64,000 bases of DNA, from positions 1,922,001-1,986,000 of the forward strand of contig NZ_CP068439.1 in NCBI RefSeq assembly GCF_016757735.1, read 5' to 3'. Of this stretch, positions 61,531 to 64,000 are shown piece by piece (the stretch's first letter is position 1; each line of letters opens with the position of its first letter). Below the pieces are notes generated by a model. The model saw nothing but the letters and a program-made list of their open reading frames with translations, did no database searches and was not told where the DNA came from. The position numbers and the translations under genes were made by a program. The stretch comes from Aequorivita iocasae. Lineage in GTDB: Bacteria; Bacteroidota; Bacteroidia; Flavobacteriales; Flavobacteriaceae.

Positions 61531-63018
61531 ATGAAAGCGAAAACTATAGGTTATCTGTTTACCCTTTTGGGCTTTGTTCCAATGGCCATATGGTGCTTTC
61601 ATTATATAGATTACGATCTTTGGTACGATGAGGTATATTCGCTTGAAGAATTTGCCTTGAGGGACTTTTCTACCACGCTGTTTTATTATCCAGCACCCAA
61701 CAACCATATTTTTTACAATTTCACCACACAACTTATTTCAAGGGCATTTGGATATCGGGATATTTTTTCCGCAGAGGCACATACCTATATTTTTCGCGGA
61801 TTTCAATTGATTATTTCACTGTTATCCGCTTTTTTATCGGTTCGAATTCTAAAGCGTTTTTTTGGCTATAAAAGCAGTTTTCTTTTGTATGGCATTCTTT
61901 TTACCACCATTCCGTATATGAATTTTTCACTGCAGCTTAGAGGTTATAATATGAGTGCGCTTTTTTTGGTGATGCTGGTCTATTTTTCGTGGACTTATAT
62001 TTCGGATAAAAAAAACCTTTCACTTTTTATTGTGTTAATCTGCAGTTTGTTGCTTTTGTATACAATACCTTCAAATCTATACGTACTTGTGGCTTTTGGG
62101 TCTCTACTTTTCTGTAGTTGGTTGTATTATTACCGTAAAAGGGAAAATATTTCACGGCTATATTTTAATGTGATGATTTCAGTAATCGGTGGGGCTGTTT
62201 TAGCATTTTTCCTGTATTTGCCAATATTGGAAGATGTAATGTTTAACAAATACTCCAATAGAGGTCCCTTTGGGTTGCTTTATTCATTTCACGTCTTAAG
62301 AATTGCGGTTGTCGATTTTTTCTCAAATAGATATTTTTTATTGCTGTTGTTGCTACCGGGATTATTTATTTTTTATAAAAAGAGCTCAATAAAGGAACGC
62401 TACTATTTTTTGTTTTTGGCATCTCTTTTTGTTGTGCCATTTGTGCTTTCCTTTTTACATCAAAAAGCTCCATTTCCCAGAGTTTTTGTTCCGTTGGCTC
62501 CTATATTCTGTATCATTTTGACGATACTGATCGTGAAATTTATTGATACTTTAAAGGTATATCAAACACGCATTTTACAAGTAGTTGTTTCGGTTTACTG
62601 TATTATTGTTTTTCTGAAAGAAATGGATAGAAACAATGTCATTATTTCAAAAAATATGGTTGAGAATAATATGGAAACCCAGGATTTATACAGAAATTTT
62701 TACTTGGGAAATTTTTACAAGCAAGACAGCACGATGAACTATTTGAGCAAAATCCATAATAATTATCCGGTGGTCAAATACGATCAAAGAGACCAACCTT
62801 CCACTGATTTTTATTTAAGAAAATACAATATCACCTTTTGTGAAGTTGATACTATAACAGCTATTTCTAACCAATTAAAAGAAAGGGGAAAAGTGTATGT
62901 TTTAACTTCATTTAAGAATAGAACAGTAGATGCGCTTAATAAAATAGGCAGTATTGAAATAGAGGTTTTAAGCCCCGAGTATGCTTTTACAAATATTATT
63001 AGCGTACAAAAAAAATAA
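61531..63018 (+). CDS. GT-C-type membrane glycosyltransferase-like protein
   Basis: A 495-residue protein with about ten transmembrane helices and an N-terminal loop LWYDEVYSLEEFALRDFSTT, the Asp-Glu motif of GT39/GT83-type (ArnT/PMT-like) transferases that use polyprenyl-phosphate sugars. The C-terminal ~150 residues are soluble (TMNYLSKIHNNYPVVKYD). The ATG at 61531 is chosen over a TTG at 61528. It may use the donor made by the adjacent GT2 enzyme. Confidence 0.82.
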   Translation: MKAKTIGYLFTLLGFVPMAIWCFHYIDYDLWYDEVYSLEEFALRDFSTTLFYYPAPNNHIFYNFTTQLISRAFGYRDIFSAEAHTYIFRGFQLIISLLSAFLSVRILKRFFGYKSSFLLYGILFTTIPYMNFSLQLRGYNMSALFLVMLVYFSWTYISDKKNLSLFIVLICSLLLLYTIPSNLYVLVAFGSLLFCSWLYYYRKRENISRLYFNVMISVIGGAVLAFFLYLPILEDVMFNKYSNRGPFGLLYSFHVLRIAVVDFFSNRYFLLLLLLPGLFIFYKKSSIKERYYFLFLASLFVVPFVLSFLHQKAPFPRVFVPLAPIFCIILTILIVKFIDTLKVYQTRILQVVVSVYCIIVFLKEMDRNNVIISKNMVENNMETQDLYRNFYLGNFYKQDSTMNYLSKIHNNYPVVKYDQRDQPSTDFYLRKYNITFCEVDTITAISNQLKERGKVYVLTSFKNRTVDALNKIGSIEIEVLSPEYAFTNIISVQKK

Positions 63019-63028
63019 AGAGTAAAAT

Positions 63029-64000
63029 TTATTTTTTCAATCCAAGAATACTGAAAAACAAACTGAAAAGTATAATCTGAACGCCCAATAGCATTAGCGT
63101 AATTGCAGGAATAACTCTTCTTAAAATTGCCGTGCTTTCAATATTTCCATAACCGGTGGCCTGCCAATCTGAATATGCCAAAAAGCTTAGAACTATTCCC
63201 ACAATAACCAAAACAAAACCGGTTATCAAGCCTTTTTCCAAATTAATAAATTTGAAAAGCCGGTCATATTTTTTTGACTTCGGAAGAAGTTCGTTTTCTA
63301 CCGTGAAAACTTTTGTTAGGCCGTAAAAAAGGATAAACTGGAAACCAATAAGTATAAAGCCGGAAGTGAAAAGAAGGGTGTGCACATCAAAATTTACATT
63401 TCCAACGGAAACGGGACCCATAATTAAAAACGCCGAAGTAATCAGCCCAAAAAGCATTAACAACAAACCGGGAACCATAAATAACCAATTGGGGCTGTAG
63501 AGCACCAAAAACCGTAAATGCCTCCAACCGTCACGCCATGTATTCAAATGTGGTGGTCGGGAGCGCCCATCAGGTGAAAGGATGGTCGGTACTTCAGCAA
63601 TTTTAAGATTTTTAAGACTTGCCTTTACAATCATTTCGCTGGCAAATTCCATGCCTGTGGTTTTGAGCTCCATTTTGTAAAAAGCTTCCTTGCTGAACCC
63701 ACGCAAACCGCAGTGAAAATCACCAATTTTACTTTTAAAGAATAATCTTCCAATAAAGGAAAGTACCGGGTTTCCCAGATATTTGTGTAGAAAGGGCATG
63801 GCACCTTTTTTAATTCCGCCCTTAAAACGATTGCCCATTACCAAATCATAACCTTCCCGAAGTTTCATGATATAGGGCATCAAATTTTCAAAATCATAAC
63901 TATCATCGGCATCGCCCATAATAATATACTTTCCGTTTGCTGCTTCTATGCCGCCCCGCAGTGCACTGCCGTAACCTTTTTGTGGAACGTTTATAACAGT
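63029..64000 (-). CDS. GT2 glycosyltransferase with C-terminal membrane helices (5' partial)
   Basis: The frame runs out of the window at 64000; the ATG at 63919 is internal. Upstream codons read VINVPQKGYGSALRGGIEAA, giving the usual GT2 sequence before MGDADDSYDF (DxD). Then MGNRFKGGIKKGAMPFLHKY, GDFHCGLRGFSKEAF and four or more C-terminal helices (about residues 160-320 of the visible part). It is a DPM1/GtrB-like enzyme that probably loads sugar onto a lipid carrier. Convergent with the GT-C-like gene, 10 nt apart. Confidence 0.9.
   Translation of the reverse strand, partial: TVINVPQKGYGSALRGGIEAANGKYIIMGDADDSYDFENLMPYIMKLREGYDLVMGNRFKGGIKKGAMPFLHKYLGNPVLSFIGRLFFKSKIGDFHCGLRGFSKEAFYKMELKTTGMEFASEMIVKASLKNLKIAEVPTILSPDGRSRPPHLNTWRDGWRHLRFLVLYSPNWLFMVPGLLLMLFGLITSAFLIMGPVSVGNVNFDVHTLLFTSGFILIGFQFILFYGLTKVFTVENELLPKSKKYDRLFKFINLEKGLITGFVLVIVGIVLSFLAYSDWQATGYGNIESTAILRRVIPAITLMLLGVQIILFSLFFSILGLKK

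Noticed and set aside
1..64000. Mobile elements, prophage, CRISPR arrays, tRNA genes
   Set aside because: No transposase, integrase, phage genes, regular direct-repeat array or tRNA cloverleaf other than tmRNA was found by reading.

Overview
The window looks like a chromosomal segment of a marine-type member of the Flavobacteriaceae (Bacteroidota). The evidence is AT-rich DNA, several exported proteins ending in a type IX secretion (T9SS) type A sorting domain, promoters of the Bacteroidota form TAnnTTTG, a FecI/FecR/TonB-receptor locus with an STN domain, an S46 dipeptidyl peptidase, and a tmRNA with the tag GENNYALAA. The genus is not assigned. I see no phage, insertion sequence, CRISPR array or tRNA gene.

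Layout. 1-3.0 kb: end of an esterase with a TPR tail, a lipoprotein, the peroxide-stress protein YaaA and a uracil-DNA-glycosylase-like protein. 3.2-12.8 kb: a very large HYR-domain T9SS protein, a Dcp-type M3 peptidase, a frameshifted outer-membrane protein, a DPP11-type S46 peptidase and a lipoprotein. 13-17 kb: a Gre-type factor, a T9SS cupredoxin, and a minus-strand operon of c-type cytochrome lipoprotein, YceI, OB-fold protein and DUF5777 barrel. 16.7-23 kb: two lipoproteins sharing a repeated module, divergent from an ECF sigma / FecR / FecA-like receptor operon. 23-32 kb: Ku and ligase D, then a minus-strand set of DUF1989, MgtC, GntA-like N-hydroxylase, SemiSWEET, YetF-like DUF421, DUF892 ferritin-like, VOC and DUF1328 proteins, suggesting a stress-resistance island. 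32-38 kb: a leaderless M23 peptidase with C-terminal tandem repeats, an AraC regulator and a 755-residue aromatic-rich protein of unknown role. 38.1-44.1 kb: tmRNA, an LRR T9SS protein, a saccharopine-dehydrogenase-like enzyme, an SDR and two more T9SS proteins. 44-48 kb: tandem DUF3857 proteins whose transglutaminase folds lack the catalytic residues. 48-52.7 kb: a CreD envelope-stress cluster with its probable winged-helix regulator and a shared palindrome upstream of two transcription units. 52.8-53.2 kb: two intergenic units with identical promoter geometry that look like paired small RNA genes. 53.2-56 kb: kdsA and typA. 56-64 kb: a surface-polysaccharide cluster (small membrane protein, methyltransferase, two sulfatase-fold membrane proteins, two GT2 enzymes, a GT-C-like protein).

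The strongest candidate for something undescribed is the pair at 52.8-53.14 kb. Each unit has two GG/CC-type dyads 22 bp apart, a TTGA -33 element beginning 7.5 bp past the centre of the second dyad, a 20-nt spacer to the -7 region, the leader motif AATTGGGGAGTT, an ATGAGG, and a terminator hairpin. Other points worth following are the CreD palindromes, the GntA/MgtC/DUF1989 operon, the leaderless M23 / 755-residue pair and a decayed SRAP (YedK/HMCES) gene.

All family names come from reading the translations; no search was run. Promoter, operator and RNA calls are pattern-based.
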